64,000 nt of DNA from Locusta migratoria (taxonomy: Eukaryota; Arthropoda; Insecta; Orthoptera; Acrididae). The position numbers and the translations under genes were made by a program. Below are positions 19,334 through 29,641 of this stretch, one piece after another (positions within the stretch are counted from its first letter, which is position 1; every line of letters starts with the position of its first letter). Location: NCBI GenBank assembly GCA_026315105.1, contig CM048744.1:313851270-313915269 (forward strand), written 5' to 3'. The notes under the pieces were generated by a model. The model made no database searches and was not told where the DNA came from. It was given only the letters and a program-made list of their open reading frames with translations.

Positions 19334-21040
19334 CTAGGCATTTCCTTTCCTATTCCACTCCCAAATTGAACGAGGAAAAAAAGAATGCCTATATGCCTCC
19401 GTACGAGCTCTAATTTCTCTTATCTTGTCTTTGTGATCTTTACGCGAAATGTAAGTAGGCGGCAGCAAGATCGTACTACACTCAGCTTCAAATTCCGGCC
19501 CTCTAAATTTACTTAACAGAAATTCACGAAAAGAACGTCGTCTTTCTTCCAGCGATCCCCAATTGAGTTGCCGGAGCATTTCCGTGACACTCGCGCATTG
19601 GTCGAACCTACCGGTAACAAATCTAGCTGCTCGCCTCTGAACCGCCTCTATGTCTTCCTTCAAACCGATCTGCTGCGGGTCCCAAATACTTGAGCAATAC
19701 TCAAGACGTGGTCGTACAAGCGTTTTATACGCGGTCTCCTTTACAGGTGAAGTACATCTTCCCAAAATTCTCCCAATAAACCGAAGTCGGCTGTCTGCCT
19801 TACTCACAACTGTCCTTACATGCTCGTTCCATTTTATATCGCTCTGCAATGTTACGCCTAGATATTTGAACGACGCGACCGCATCAAGAAGCTCACTACT
19901 ATTGCTGTATTCGAACATTATAGGATTGTTTTTTCTACTCATGCGCATCACCTTACATTTTTCTACATTGAGAGCTAGCTGCCATTCTTCGCACCAACTA
20001 GAAATTTTGTCTAAGTCAACCTGTATGCTATTACAGTCAGATACAGACGACACCCTCCCATACATCACAGCATCATCAGCAAACAGCCGCAAATTACAAC
20101 TTACTCTGTCCATCAGATCATTTATATAGATAGAAAATAATAGCGGTCCTATCACACTCCCCTGGGGCACGCCTGACGATACACTCGTCTCTGATGAACA
20201 CTCGCCGTCGAGAACAACGTACTGCGTTCTATTACTTAGGAAGTCTTCCAGCCAGTCACAAATCTGTGAACCTATTCCATAAGCTCGTATCTTCGTTAGC
20301 AGTCTGCAGTGTGGCACCGTGTCGAACGCCTTTTTGAAGTCGAGAAAAACACAATTCGCCTGTTGCCCTTCGTCCATGGCTCGCAAGATGTCATATGAGA
20401 AAAGGGCAAGCTGAGTTTCACATGAACGATGTTTCCTAAACCCGTGCTGATTCATGGAAAGAAGCTTTTCCGTTTCAAGGAAATTTACTATATTCGAACT
20501 GAGAATATGCTCGAAAATTCTACATGAAATCGATGTCAACGATATTGGCCTATAATTGTATGGGTCAGTTCTCTTTCCTTTCTTATACACGGGAGTCACC
20601 TGCGCATTTTTCCAATCACTAGGAACTTTGCGCTGAATTAAAGATTCGCTATAAATGCAAGCTAAGTAGGGGGCCAATGCCGCAGAATAGTCTTTGTAAA
20701 ACCGAACTGGTATTCCATCCGGACCAGCAGACTTTTTTCGTTTTTAGCTCTCTCAGCTGCTTCTCTTCACCGGAAATACCTATTGCTATGTCCCCCATTT
20801 CGGAATTAGTACGTTGATCAAATGATGGTATATTTGTGCGGTCCTCTGCATGAAAGATTTCTTAAAGGTTAAATTTAGAACTTCAGCTTTCCGTTTGCTT
20901 TCTTCTATTACTGCCCCGGAATGATCGACTAGTGACTGGACAGTGGGCTTTGACCCGCTTATCGATTTTACATAGGACCAGAATTTTTTCGGGTTCTCGG
21001 AAAGATCTTTTGCTAAGGTATGGCTGTGATAATTATTGTA
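19334..21040 (-). pseudogene. CR1-like ORF2, reverse transcriptase part
   Basis: The frame at 19334-20677 is open for 447 codons: VTPVYKKGKRTDPYNYRPISL, HGFRKHRSCETQL, DFKKAFDTVPHCRL, SGVPQGSVIGPLLF, the catalytic FADDAVMY, and the C-terminal PTYISRKDHKDKIREIRARTEAY. A frameshift near 20735 links it upstream to SAGPDGIP and then to KDLSENPKKFWSYVKS, the linker between EN and RT. Most of the RT is intact, making this the best-preserved LINE in the window. Confidence 0.9.
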
Positions 21041-21045
21041 TGCTT

Positions 21046-21501
21046 TTTTGTGTCCCGACTTCGTCGCCGCTTTTGTGTTCCAGCCTCGTCGTAGGTGTCG
21101 GTGGCCGAGTGGAATGAGACCGACACGCTGGTGCAGGTACGGAGGGGAGCAGCCAGAAACTATAAACACTCGAGTAAATTAGAAAGAGATATATTGCACA
21201 GAATGTAACAATACTTAACTTTTACATAGTACTGCAGAATGTTGATACATAGTTGTTAGAGGCCTGCCTAGTGCCTGTACAATAGCAAAGTCTTCACTCG
21301 TGCCTATCGGATTACGAAGGTCCTAACTCGTTGCTGTCTCAGTCCGAAGTGCGAAGTGGCCGATGTCCTTCAGTGGTGGCCACGAGCGGCGTTGTACCAG
21401 AGGGCGCTCGTGGCTGTCGTCGGAAGAACGCCGCGCCGTGCATGCATGGCGGCGCGCGGCGAAAGTAGGTGGCGCGCACTTTGTACTTGTGCGACACCAC
21501 A
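21046..21501 (-). repeat. Gypsy solo LTR (456 bp)
   Basis: Complementary to the LTR at 2656-3108 over its full length. A 5-bp TSD TGCTT occurs at 21041-21045 and 21502-21506. The loss of internal sequence points to LTR-LTR recombination after insertion into the CR1 ORF2. It fixes the family's LTR ends (TGTGGTG...ACACAAAA). Confidence 0.95.
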
Positions 21502-21506
21502 TGCTT

Positions 21507-22620
21507 CACGCATCGATCTTTTTATAGACGCACGAATCTCTACTAACTTTTGCCTGTTATCATTTGCGTGTTCTTTTTTGAATCGAGAGTGCAACAGCCT
21601 TTGCTTTCTCAGCAGCTTTCTAACATTATTATTATACCACAGTGGATCTTTTCCATCCTTAATCGTCTTTACTGGCACATATTTATCTAACCCTTTATTA
21701 ACAATGCACATAAATTTAGTCCACAATTCCTCTACATCCATAGTCCCAGAATTAAACGATGCCCATTCATTTTCTAAGTGCGATCGTAACATTTGCTTGT
21801 CGGCTCTTCCCAACAAAAACACGCTCCTAGCCTTCTTGACTGGTTTATGAACTTTGGTCACCATCGACGCTATGACGATATCATGATCACTAATTCCTGT
21901 CTCTACACAGACATCGTTAATAAGGTCAGGCCTGTTTGTGGCTATAAGTTCTAGAATATTTCCATTGCGCGTGGGTTGCCGGTTTAACTGCTCAAGACAG
22001 TTTTCGGAGAATGTGTCCAAAAGTAGCTCGCAAGACTGCTTGTCTGTACCGCCTGAAATGTAACTAGCGAGGTCCCAATCTATACTCTTAAGGTTGAAGT
22101 CACTTCCGACTAATATTACATGGCCCGGAAACCTACGCACTACCTGGTGTAGACTTTCCTTGAATGATTCTAAAACTGCTACAGCAGCACTGGGGGGCCG
22201 GTAAAAACACCCAACTATTAACTTTACTTCTTTTAGACCTGTTATGCCCAGATAACTTCACAGTTACTTTCAACCTCGATCTCCGTAGAAACAATATCTT
22301 TGTCCACAGCGATGAACACTCCTCCTCCAGATGTATCAGATCTATCTTTCCGATATACATTCCACGCTTCGCTAAATATTTCTGAACTTGCCACATCATC
22401 ATTTAGCAGCTTTCGGTGCCTAAAACTATCTGAGCGCAATAACTTCCATGCAGCGCTGCAAATTCGGGAACTTTGTTTCTAATACTCTGTAAGTTCGCGG
22501 CTAATATTTTTATGTTCGAATTTTTGTTCCGAACGTGGTCTGAATTCGCTGTTTGAATGCTGACAGGCGAGTGCTCATCAGAGTTAGCGCCTAGCCTAAA
22601 AAAAACCCATGTGCACTCCA
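21507..22620 (-). pseudogene. CR1-like ORF2, apurinic-type endonuclease part
   Basis: From the N-terminus: NIKILAANLQSIRNKVPEF...VLGTES, then EAWNVYRKDRSDTSGGGVFIAV, then (after a frameshift near 22240) HVILVGSDFNLKSIDWD, and ISDHDIVIAS. These are the successive EEP endonuclease blocks of CR1/jockey elements (N..S..NK, the E of the ES block, GDFN and SDH). The C-terminal reading runs into the solo LTR, which gives a chimeric end. Confidence 0.85.
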
Positions 22621-23324
22621 CAAGTACTCTGCTACCCGAGTAGCCGCTTCCTTAGTGTAGTGCACCCCTGATCTACCTAGGGGCACCCTACAATTCCCCA
22701 CTCGATAACGCAGATCCAGAAATCTGCAGCCATGACTGTCACAGAGTCGGCGAAGCCTCTGGTTCAGACCCTCCACTCGGCTCCAAACCAAAGGACCCCG
22801 ATCAACCCTGGGAACAATGCTGCAAATCGACAGCTCTGCTTGCACCCCGCGTGCGAAGGCAGCAGCCTTCACCAATTCCGCCAGCCGCTCGTAGGACCTG
22901 AGGATGTCCTCAGAACCCAAGCGACAAGCGTCATTGGTGCCGACGTGAGCCACGACTTGCAGTCGACTGCACCCCGCACCCTCGATAGCTGCCGGCAAGG
23001 CCGCCTCCACATCTCGGATGAGGCCCCCCGGCAAACACACACGTTGGAATTCCTTCCAGATCTGGACGCTATCTGCCTAAGGGGCTCCATCACGCGCCTA
23101 ACGTTGGAGCTCCCAATAACTAATAATCACCTCCTCCCGTGCACCTGCTCGGACCCTGCTGAAGGAGTGGCCACACTTTCACTCACAGGACGAACGGGCG
23201 CGGACGGACGTCCAGTCTCCACATTGGCCTTCCGCCTCGAGCGACGCGAACGCCGTACAACCCGCCACTCCTCTTGCGGAGAAGGCGGCTCGACGGCTTG
23301 ACTAAACACAACGGTATTTATCAA
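22591..23324 (-). pseudogene. CR1-type ORF1 with SGNH/GDSL esterase-like domain
   Basis: The minus strand encodes LQVVAHVGTNDACRLGSEDI...LDLRYRVG...LGRSGVHYTKEAATRVAEYLW. GTND and the late S-G-x-H-Y-T match blocks III and V of SGNH hydrolases, the esterase domain described in ORF1 of CR1-like elements. An upstream arginine-rich stretch (RRSRRSRRKA) could bind nucleic acid. It overlaps the start of ORF2 by a few tens of bases. The N-terminal block I GDS could not be located. Confidence 0.75.
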
Positions 23325-23751
23325 ATACGATAGAATAAACTATTAAAACAGTAGTACAAACGAAATCTGCCAAGTACGCGGGAATAAACCTCTTAAAACA
23401 GAGTACTAACGAAAATGAACTAGACTGGCAAATTAAATTTGACAAATTAAATTCAGATACTTAGCGCTGTTTACGATGTGGCACTGGTGACAGCTGGCAA
23501 TGGACTCAGTGCGTACGTATGCGTACGAGAGTGGAAGCTCTCATCAACGCTAAGGGTGGACCAGTACCATATGAATTCCAGAATTACCTATGGAAGCAGT
23601 CACGAATTTGTCATTTTGAGGCTGGCGTCCGGATACTTTTTATCACATAGTGTAAGATTTTCTCTTTCTTCTGACACTAAAATTAATATAAGTGGCACTA
23701 AAATTAATATAAGTGACTCCAGGGTTTCTCAGCGTATTTCTGCTTTTAAAT

Positions 23752-23911
23752 GTTCACGCGTTATCAGCCAAGAGGCGTCGTTGTCTAGTTGCAACATTTC
23801 AATGGATTGCGTATCCATCGTCTTCAGGCCTGTACATGATGGATACACAATCCATTGAAACATTGGAACTAGACAGAGCCTTCGCTCGACTGATAACTCG
23901 TGAAGATTTCA
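23752..23911. repeat. Imperfect 160-bp hairpin
   Basis: The arms 23752-23820 and 23836-23911 pair with few mismatches around TTTCAATGGATTG and its complement; the loop is about 15 nt (GTCTTCAGGCCTGTAC). No coding function. It could be a small MITE or a hairpin RNA source. Confidence 0.75.
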
Positions 23912-24196
23912 TAGCAATGAAATTAATTTTTAATTTTAATGTCGCAAGAAAGAGCAAATCTTAAAGTATAATTTTTTTTCCAATAATGGTCCTTGTAGTA
24001 ATAAAATGTTTTAGACGCTCTTTTTTTCATATAGCATTGAAATTCCATCTTCCGTCATCAATTTTGACCCCTGATTTTTGCATTAAGTAGGGAATGCTTA
24101 TGAAAGGCTAAACACGTATCTATGTTGAATATACTGCGGGAATTCAAATGGAAAGGTGCGAAACGTCTGAACAACCAAACCTGTTGAAATATAAAT

Positions 24197-24475
24197 ATGC
24201 TGCTTTGGGATAATGTATTGCGAGATCTAAAGATGCGAAGCACGCTATGTCCCCTTGGCCTAAAAAAATTAAAGGCTCTGCCCTTCAAAGGCAAGTTGAT
24301 GCTCACTGTCTTTTTCGACGTCCGAAGACCGAAGCTCATCGAATTCCTCGAACACAGAAAAACCATTAACAGTGACGTGTACTGTGAGACACTCCGTAGC
24401 CTCCTCAAGTCCACCAAGAACAAACGGCCTGGGCTGCTCAACGGATGGAGTGATTCTGCTCCATAGTAATGTGCG
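24197..24475 (+). pseudogene. Mariner transposase fragment
   Basis: LMLTVFFDVRRPKLIEFLEHRKTINSDVYCETLRSLLKSTKNKRPGLL matches the segment between the first and second catalytic Asp of mariner (DD34D) transposases: the first D in TVFFD and INSDVYCETL. The second Asp region follows in another frame. No TIRs were seen. Confidence 0.8.
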
Positions 24476-24636
24476 TCCACACTTATCCAGGGTCACACAC
24501 TGGACTCAATGACACAGCAGATTACTGGCTCTTGTCTCAGTCACGCAGGAATTCCAGGAATAGGGAACCCTTTGGCTCGTTAAACAGTGGGATAGTTGTG
24601 CTCAGGCCCCTAGTGATTACTTTTGAATAAAGATTT

Positions 24637-25815
24637 CTACATCTACATGGGATATTCTGCAAATCACATTTAAGTGCCTGGCAGAAGGTTCATCGAACCA
24701 CCATTATACTATTTATCTCCCATTCCACTGTCAAATAGCGCGCGGGAAGAAAGAACACCTGAATCTCTCCGTTCGAGCTCTGATTTCTCGTATTTTATTG
24801 TGATGATCATTTCTACCTATGTAAGTGGGAGTCAACAATATATTTTCGCATTCGGAGGAGAATGTTGGCGATTGTTGTTTCGTAAGTAGCCACGCCGCAG
24901 TGATAAGCGCCGTTGTTGTAATGATTCCCATCCCAAATCGTTTATCATTTCTTTAATTCTGTCTCTCCTGTATCGTGACAATACGAAACGAGCTGCCCTT
25001 CTTTGGACTCTTTCCTCCGTCAAACCCACCTGATAAGGATCCCACACTTGGCAGCAATACTCCAAAAATGGACGGACAAGCGTAGTGTATGCAGTTTCTT
25101 TTGAAGATCTGTTGCATCTTTTAAGGGTTCTGCCAATAAGACGCAGTCTCTGGTTCGCCTTTCCCACGACATTATCTGCGTGCCCACGACATTATCTACG
25201 TGTTCTTTCAAATTTCTGAAGTAATAGTAATTCCTAGGCACTTTGTGGAGTTTACGGACTTCACTTTTGGTTGGTGTATCGTGTAAAGAAAGTTTAACTG
25301 ATTTCTTTTCGTACTCATGTGGACAACTTCAGAATTCTCATTATTTAGAGTCAATTTGTACACGATACTGCTATCTTATTCAGATCATTTTGCAGTTGGT
25401 TTTGATCTTCAGATGATTTTACTAGACGGTAAATGACGGCGTCATCTGCTACCAACCTAAGGGAGCTACTTAGATATTCCCCTAAATGGTTTATGTAAAT
25501 AAGGAACATCAGAGGACCAAGAACACTACCCTGTGGAACGCCCGATATCACCTCTGTTTTAGTCGATGCCTTACCATCGATTACTAAGCACTGTGTCCTC
25601 TCTGAGAGGAAATCCCCTATCCAATCGCAAATTTGGGGCTATATACCCTAACCACGCAATTTGATTAAAAGCCGTTTGTGAAGTATGGTGTCAAAAGCCT
25701 TCTGGAAATCAAGATATACGGAATCAGTTTGAGAACCCTTGTCGATAGCACCCATCAATTCGTGTGAATAAAGAGCTAGTTGTGTTTCGCATGAACGATA
25801 TTTTCTAAATCCGTG
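24637..25815 (-). pseudogene. CR1-like LINE copy 3, 5'-truncated
   Basis: The 3' end has TGTAGA repeats at 24637-24650. The minus strand encodes, in several frames, YRSCETQLALYSHE, DFQKAFDT, SGVPQGSVLGPLMF, VADDAVIY (A and DD kept; F replaced by V), GLTEERVQRRAARFVLSRY and PTYIGRNDHHNKIREIRARTE. It ends abruptly near 25815, about 130 bp before the neuroligin donor site. Multiple frameshifts. Confidence 0.85.
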
Positions 25816-25944
25816 TTATGCCCATGTCGTTGTTTCGTACCTTTTCATTTGGACATGCAATATTTGATCAAGAACGGTGGCCTACACGTCAGACCCTCTG
25901 CTTGTGAGAGCCGGTCAGTCTCTAGACACGGAGAGCAGCGTTAC

Positions 25945-26366
25945 CTGCGCGCTGAGGTCGAGGTAGGACTCGGTGGTGGTGAGGCCGAACAGCAGGTCGC
26001 GGTCGGGGAAGTCTGCGGCGGCGGCGGCGGCCGGGGAGTCCCCGTCGGCGGCCAGCCTCCAGGCGGGCGCCGCCTCCTCGGCCGCCTCGACGGCCGCCTC
26101 GGCCGCCGCCTGCGCCGCCTCTGAGGAGGCGTCGGCGGGCGCGAGGAAGGGCGCGAAGCCGGGCAGGAAGCGCGGCGCGTCGGCGCGCACGGCGAGCAGC
26201 GCGGCCAGCGGCAGGCCGCGCAGGCACGGCGCCAGGTCCTCGGCCAGCAGGTCGCCGTGGCAGCCCGTGCGCTCCGCCACGCGCCGCTTCACCGACAGCG
26301 GGTCGCGCTGCACCGCCCACGGGCTCAGCGCCGAGCCCGACAGCAGCACCACGCGACGCACCAGCT
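25945..26366 (-). CDS. Nlg: Neuroligin-like cholinesterase-domain exon (2 nt + 140 codons)
   Basis: It begins LVRRVVLLSGSALSPWA, a block diagnostic of neuroligins, continues DLAPCLRGLPLAALL and PRFLPGFAPF, and ends RDLLFGLTTTESYLDLSAQ. Acceptor GTGTGTGTTGCCAG precedes 26366; donor GCGCAG then GTAACG follows 25945. The exon starts at codon position 2 and ends in phase 0, so it joins the exon at 7271-7570 as SAQ-DLEFGF. Residues about 77-119 are an Ala/Glu-rich insertion that replaces the short loop normally found after APF. GC content is very high. Role: postsynaptic adhesion; the catalytic-serine-equivalent region lies in an upstream exon not found here. Confidence 0.93.
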
Positions 26367-26435
26367 CTGGCAACACACACACAGATACGTCAAGTCACTC
26401 TTACATCCTCAGGGGGAGGATACACCATACTATAC

Positions 26436-26608
26436 TTTGTTGGTGTACAACAACAACCATCCACAAAACGTTTTATTATGCTTTATAAATAAAGTACCAT
26501 TACCGGTTTCGAATATTATATACTTATCTTCAGATGATATGCGCTTTATAGACATCTGGTGTTATTTTACTGTTGAATTGTCCTAAGATATATAGAATTT
26601 ATAGTTAT
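26436..26608 (+). repeat. Repeat unit A, outer copy
   Basis: The block TTGTTGGTGTAC...GGTTTCGAATATTATATAC...GTTATAC also occurs at about 27903-28025 (same strand, internally shorter) and, inverted, at about 30105-30285. It lies just outside the long inverted repeat. Confidence 0.8.
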
Positions 26609-26887
26609 ACAATCCCACGCGGGATTTTCAGGCCAAAAATACCATACGAACATTTCATTTCACTATAAAAAAGAGTAACGTTTGAGATTTGGAGGCCCCC
26701 ACCAAGCCGAGAGGCACAGGACAGTGTTATAAAAAAAATATCGTGGGGCCAGAGAATCTCAAAAAGAAAAAAAAAAAAAAAAAACTTTTTCGTAGTGGGT
26801 CCCCAAAACGAGAGGCCCCGGGGTGGTCCGTTCACCCCTCCCCTCCCCCCTAGTTCGCCACTAAGTCTATGGTTTGACATAGGTATA

Positions 26888-27679
26888 CAGGATGGTCATA
26901 AATTCCCGTTACAAACTTCTAGGACTTGTAGAGGGTAGTAAATAAAACAATTTCGTGTGGCTCATTGACCCGGTGCAAGAGTTTCAATTGGACGCCAGCC
27001 ACTTCGGCTACTTGCGTGTCCCTAGCCTACCCCATTTATTCAACCGGAGAAGGGGGACCTACACCTTAACGTGGAATCCGAACAACGTGTCGTTTCTGGC
27101 GTCTCCTCACGTCGTTGAGCGGTGAAGCATGGATTAAAGTGCAGACTGAAAAAATCTGATGTCCGACCGGGTTTGTACGTAACATTTGGAATAGAAACCC
27201 ATGTCCGGAAACATATCGTTTTCGTTCCTCGACGATTTCAATTCAGATGATTATCTCATCCACTCCAACTTGAGGAATGTAATTAGGCGCGATTCAGTTC
27301 AATTTTTGTAATCAGATTGAAAACAACACTGAATCGTTCCGTTATCAGTTACGCATTTACACCTTATCGTTTATATGAGTCGACAACAACAAGACCCCAG
27401 CACCTACAGCACCAGCCGCAACGTACTGATGCATTACAACAGCGGCTGGATGTGGCGACCACCAACGTCGTTACGCACATTGTAGCTCCGAAGCATGTTG
27501 TGGTACACCCTCTCCGTCCCACCTGGTGTCTCGTTCATGTCTTGTGCCGCAGCCAGAACTCTGGCCCTAGGCAAACATTAGCGAGTTACACAACTGAATT
27601 CAAACTGTCGTAGAACGTTATGTACTCACTACCCTCTACACGTCCTAGTAGTTTGTAACGGGAATTTCCGACCATCCTG
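26888..27679. mobile_element. TA-flanked DNA transposon (CAGGRTGGTC ends), left-arm copy
   Basis: Ends CAGGATGGTC...GACCATCCTG with about 55-bp TIRs (both contain ATTCCCGTTACAAACT or a one-base variant and GTAGAGGGTAGT), flanked by TA. No transposase recognised; family unassigned, non-autonomous in appearance. An open frame of about 85 codons (27317-27613) is shared with the right-arm copy but has no known motif. Confidence 0.75.
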
Positions 27680-28230
27680 TAAGACAAGTGCATGGCTTCG
27701 AGTTTACTCGGTTTCAATAAGGCGTCGAGTGCAATGCTTGGCTGCATACAGATCGAAAGAACTGCCCTCTGCTCTTCCTTCTGTGTTCTGTCTCTTCTGT
27801 GTGTCTGTCGAAACGTAATCATTGGTGCGAATTTGGAAGAAGGTATAGTATGCAATTTCGTCATGAACAGAGATTTTCGAGACCGTGGCTGTTATGTGAA
27901 ATAACTTGTTGGTGTACCAGTTTCGAATATTATATACTCATCTTCAGATAGTGTATGCTTTCCAGACATCTGGTGTTAGTTTAGTATTCAACTGTACTAG
28001 GCTCTATTGAATTTATTGTTATACATGTTTAAAGAAAACATTAATTGTGTTCTTGGCAACATACTGTGATAAGTACTAAAGAACACGAGCACCAAAGATA
28101 CTGTGATACGTTCTAGATTACAATACAGACGTAATTGTATGCCGAGCATCTTTGAAAATAATTTTATACAAGGTACAATAATGAAGTTAAGTGAATATGT
28201 GCAGTTACTATGTGCTATTTGTATTTACTA

Positions 28231-28357
28231 CTAGCTGAAAACCCGGCGTTGCCTGTGTGTTTCTTTAAGCTACATTATCGTAGTCCACATCGCCTTCCCC
28301 CCTCTCTCTGCATCCACCTCTTTCTCTCCCATCTCTATGTTCGTTTCCACCTTTCTC

Positions 28358-28411
<54 letters not shown>

Positions 28412-29641
28412 GGCAATGTTTTGTGCAAGGTACCCACTGTCATGTACCATTTATGTACCCAGTGATCTTACTCTTGGTTTAAAGGTTATATGTGCAAAAA
28501 TTCATAAAGATTGGAGCAAAATTTCCTTAAATTTCATACGTTCAGTATCCTCCACAATGCACCGAACGAAATTTTACACAGACAGTGATATTCCTCTTTT
28601 CTTTTTAAGGTAGAGTTTGCAAACTTTCATCAATATCCGAACAAAACTATAGATTTCTATGCAATAGAAACACGGGGTCATATTGAAAAACGCAATTTGT
28701 TGTTCTCAAATATTCCAGTTTTACATCATACAACCCTTGTTCTAAGAATAACGAAAACAACAAAAAATGGATCTTTGAAATCGGTCGAGCCGTACTCAAG
28801 TTAGGGCGCGACCAAGGTATTTAGAGATACACTTTTATGTCGCAAAGTACCCCTTCCCTTACACCGTATGAAACTTAAGGTAGACGGTGCCCTTCCTCTT
28901 GTTTTGAAGGTCATGCATGCGAAATTTCGTGAAGATCGGAATGAAACTATAGATTTTGCGAATATGTAGGAAAAGTATGCTTCGCCATACACCTATATCA
29001 AAATACTTTTTTAGCTGAAGTTTTCTTCCTATAAACGACATTCCTGCGAAATTTCAGCTTCATAGATGAAGTAGTTTTCCAGGTTTCGTGTTACGTTAGT
29101 GAGTAAGTGAGTGTCCTTTTCCTGGATATAGATTGAGATTAAGAAAACAGATTGCCTAATTCTAGATGCAAGAGAATTGAGGGAGACATGCAGACAAAAA
29201 TAAATAGTAACATGCAAATATGTAATGCTAACTTTATTTGATACAATGTCATGTCTGATGCGACAGTTTTACGGCATCTACAGTGAATCTGTTGGGAGCG
29301 GTAGACTTCTTTTCGTTTCATCATTTGGGTTGGGGGGGGGGGGGTGATGGATGATTAGTTAGAAAACGCTTCATAAACACCCAAAATTTCATAGAAACAT
29401 TGTTGCAGGTCCCTAACTACTTCCATTTTTCAATAATTGATGCATAAATCTGGGTACTCTCAAGTGGTGGTCACTCATTTATGACGTAATATCTCCTGAG
29501 CTGTGTGTCGTGCTCTTTTTGTTTTTGGGTCAGGAACCTTCGTGGTCGTACGGCGAACATTTCACCAAAGTTTCAATGCAATCGAGTGAATGGTTTATGA
29601 ACACATATAGGACATACAGACAGACGTTCATTTATATATAT
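28231..29641 (-). mobile_element. Non-autonomous Helitron inserted in left arm
   Basis: On the minus strand the 3' end is AACGCCGGGTTTTCAGCTAG followed by host T; the 5' end is near 29641 (TATATATAAATGAACG). The mirror position in the right arm is uninterrupted, proving insertion. Inside are a (CT)n microsatellite and no ORF of note. Confidence 0.82.
28349..28412. repeat. (CT)n microsatellite
   Basis: A pure to nearly pure CT run inside the Helitron. Arg/Glu and Leu/Ser open frames over it are artefacts. Confidence 0.95.

Larger units (their letters stand above)
19251..23520 (-). mobile_element. CR1-like LINE copy 2, near full length, split by a gypsy solo LTR
   Basis: The 3' end has (TGTAGA)n at 19251-19280 and the shared 3' UTR. 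ORF2 (RT and endonuclease) occupies 19334-22620 apart from the LTR at 21046-21501, and ORF1 about 22591-23324. About 200 bp more may be 5' UTR. About 3.8 kb net, near the length of complete CR1 elements. Confidence 0.85.
16104..23654 (+). mobile_element. Tc1-like transposon split by two CR1 LINEs
   Basis: The left TIR reads CACTATGTGATAAAAAGTAT (from 16108) and the right end is its near complement ending CACATAGTGTA (23654), the terminal sequence typical of a widespread Tc1 group. Between them, plus-strand transposase pieces occur at 16200-16845, 18705-19250 and 23525-23620, separated by CR1 insertions at 16849-18260 and 19251-23520. All pieces are in the same orientation and order, so this is one element opened twice. 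Confidence 0.8.
7571..25944 (-). other. Neuroligin intron (18,374 bp) filled with nested transposons
   Basis: The splice sites at both ends and the matching phases define it. From 3' to 5' on the gene strand it holds a fold-back Tc1 (7619-15696), unassigned DNA, a second Tc1 (16104-23654), a hairpin, a mariner remnant and a CR1 copy. Very little unassigned sequence remains. Confidence 0.85.

Noticed and set aside
21356..21850. Plus-strand open frame across the solo LTR border
   Set aside because: It spans the LTR and antisense CR1 sequence; no protein family match.
25813..26586. Plus-strand and alternative minus-strand frames over the exon at 25945-26366
   Set aside because: Shadows caused by GC-rich sequence; only one minus frame carries the LLSGSALSPW and SYLDLSAQ motifs.
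28265..28482. Arg/Glu-rich and Ser/Leu-rich open frames
   Set aside because: Translation of a (CT)n microsatellite.
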